Below, piece by piece: positions 63,469 through 64,000 of a stretch of 64,000 nucleotides of DNA (the first letter of the stretch is position 1; every line of letters begins with the position of its first letter). Location of the stretch: NCBI RefSeq assembly GCF_031585635.1, contig NZ_CP134197.1, forward strand, positions 372,001 through 436,000, read 5' to 3'. Made by a program: the position numbers and the translations under genes. The notes beneath the pieces are model-generated. The model made no database searches and was not told the origin of the DNA. It saw nothing but the letters and a program-made list of their open reading frames with translations. This DNA is from Paraburkholderia sp. FT54 (GTDB lineage Bacteria; Pseudomonadota; Gammaproteobacteria; Burkholderiales; Burkholderiaceae).

Positions 63469-64000
63469 CCGAACTGAAACCGCATCCCCTGAGAGTAACC
63501 TTCGAAAGCCAACCGATCGTTCTGCAACTGGGCGCATTGCACTCATCAAGCGCTCTGCCGAAGAACGTCGCCTCGGGGAAGAAATTTCTGCAGATTCTGG
63601 CTTCCATTGCGGTCATTGGTCTGGTGGAGCCTCTCATTGTCGCGCGAATCAAAGACAACGCGGGCGGATTCCGTATCCTCGACGGCAGATTGCGGGTGGA
63701 AGCTTTAAGGCGCCTTGGTCTGGATGACGCGCTATGCGTCGTCGCAACGGACGATGAAGCGTACACGTACAACAAATACATCAGCCGGCTGACGTCAGCA
63801 CAGGATGCACGGATGATCGCCCAGGCAATCGAACATGGCGTGCCTCGCGAGAGGATTGCTTCGGTGCTTGGTATTGAGGTCGATACGGTCAAGCGCCGGG
63901 CGAGTCTGCTTGATGGCATTTCGCATGAAGCGGCTTCGCTGCTAGCAGACAAGCCGTGCCCCGCCACCACATTCCAGGCCCTGAAGCAGCTGAAACCTGT
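63465..64000 (+). CDS. RepB-type partition protein, copy 2 (cut by the window end)
   Basis: The first 178 residues are visible. A ParB-like N-terminal domain (KNVASGKKFLQILASIAVIG, then VEPLIVARIKDNAGGFRILDG and the GRLRVEALRRLG box) is followed by a helix-turn-helix (RERIASVLGIEVDTVKRRAS). Then begins the RepB C-terminal region (ATTFQALKQLKP) that copy 1 retains. It starts by ATGA overlap with the ParB-like gene. Confidence 0.82.
   Translation, partial: MTELKPHPLRVTFESQPIVLQLGALHSSSALPKNVASGKKFLQILASIAVIGLVEPLIVARIKDNAGGFRILDGRLRVEALRRLGLDDALCVVATDDEAYTYNKYISRLTSAQDARMIAQAIEHGVPRERIASVLGIEVDTVKRRASLLDGISHEAASLLADKPCPATTFQALKQLKP

Noticed and set aside
1..64000. Search by eye for tRNA, rRNA and CRISPR arrays
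   Set aside because: No T-arm consensus with a matching cloverleaf, no rRNA-like blocks and no regularly spaced repeats were seen.

Overview
The window looks like an accessory-rich part of a Burkholderia/Paraburkholderia-type betaproteobacterial genome, probably a second chromosome or megaplasmid. The basis is a rhlA-rhlB-rhlC rhamnolipid cluster with its own exporter, a polyhydroxybutyrate depolymerase, tandem universal stress proteins with a PPK2, and GC-rich backbone genes broken up by many insertion sequences. No rRNA, tRNA or CRISPR array was seen.

Layout. 0-5.7 kb: a LysR regulator, an N-truncated chemoreceptor, decayed DNA with integrase remains, and a chimeric AAA ATPase/SulP fragment. 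5.6-22 kb: a stress and carbon-storage region (PPK2, CreA-like protein, two double-domain universal stress proteins, a Met-rich periplasmic protein, DUF485/ActP acetate transport, intracellular PHB depolymerase and hypothetical genes). Its intergenic spaces repeatedly carry 14-bp TTGAY-N4-RTCAA palindromes, the FNR/ANR recognition pattern. I therefore read it as an eroded low-oxygen regulon, like the lxa locus known from Burkholderia. IS6 and IS5 family elements have damaged it. 22-24 kb: an IS6 and an IS5 element. 24.5-32.7 kb: a rhamnolipid operon with rhlA, an ICMT-family methyltransferase, rhlB, an MFS pump, rhlC, a NodT-type outer-membrane factor and an EmrA-type adaptor. 32.7-33.8 kb: gene debris. 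33.9-38 kb: a compact TonB-dependent receptor-exbB-exbD-tonB operon. 38-41 kb: a secreted phosphoesterase with a beta-propeller domain.

From about 43.4 to 55.4 kb the DNA is visibly richer in A and T. It holds a Tn7-like transposition operon (tnsA, tnsB, tnsC and two different tniQ/tnsD-like genes) with overlapping starts and stops. After it come a coiled-coil gene and a two-gene PARIS-like antiphage module (ABC-type ATPase AriA plus TOPRIM/DUF4435 AriB). The ariA reading frame has an in-frame stop just after its apparent natural start. An IS110-family element follows.

The right end (57.6-64 kb) carries two tandem copies of an operon that I do not recognise as a characterised system: a large serine recombinase, a ParB-like protein and a RepB-type partition protein, all translationally overlapped. 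The second copy is full length up to the window edge. In the first, both partition-like proteins have lost their N-terminal ParB domains yet keep frame and overlaps. A lone TnsA-like gene next to a 16-bp inverted repeat at 17.3 kb marks a further unexplained mobile remnant.
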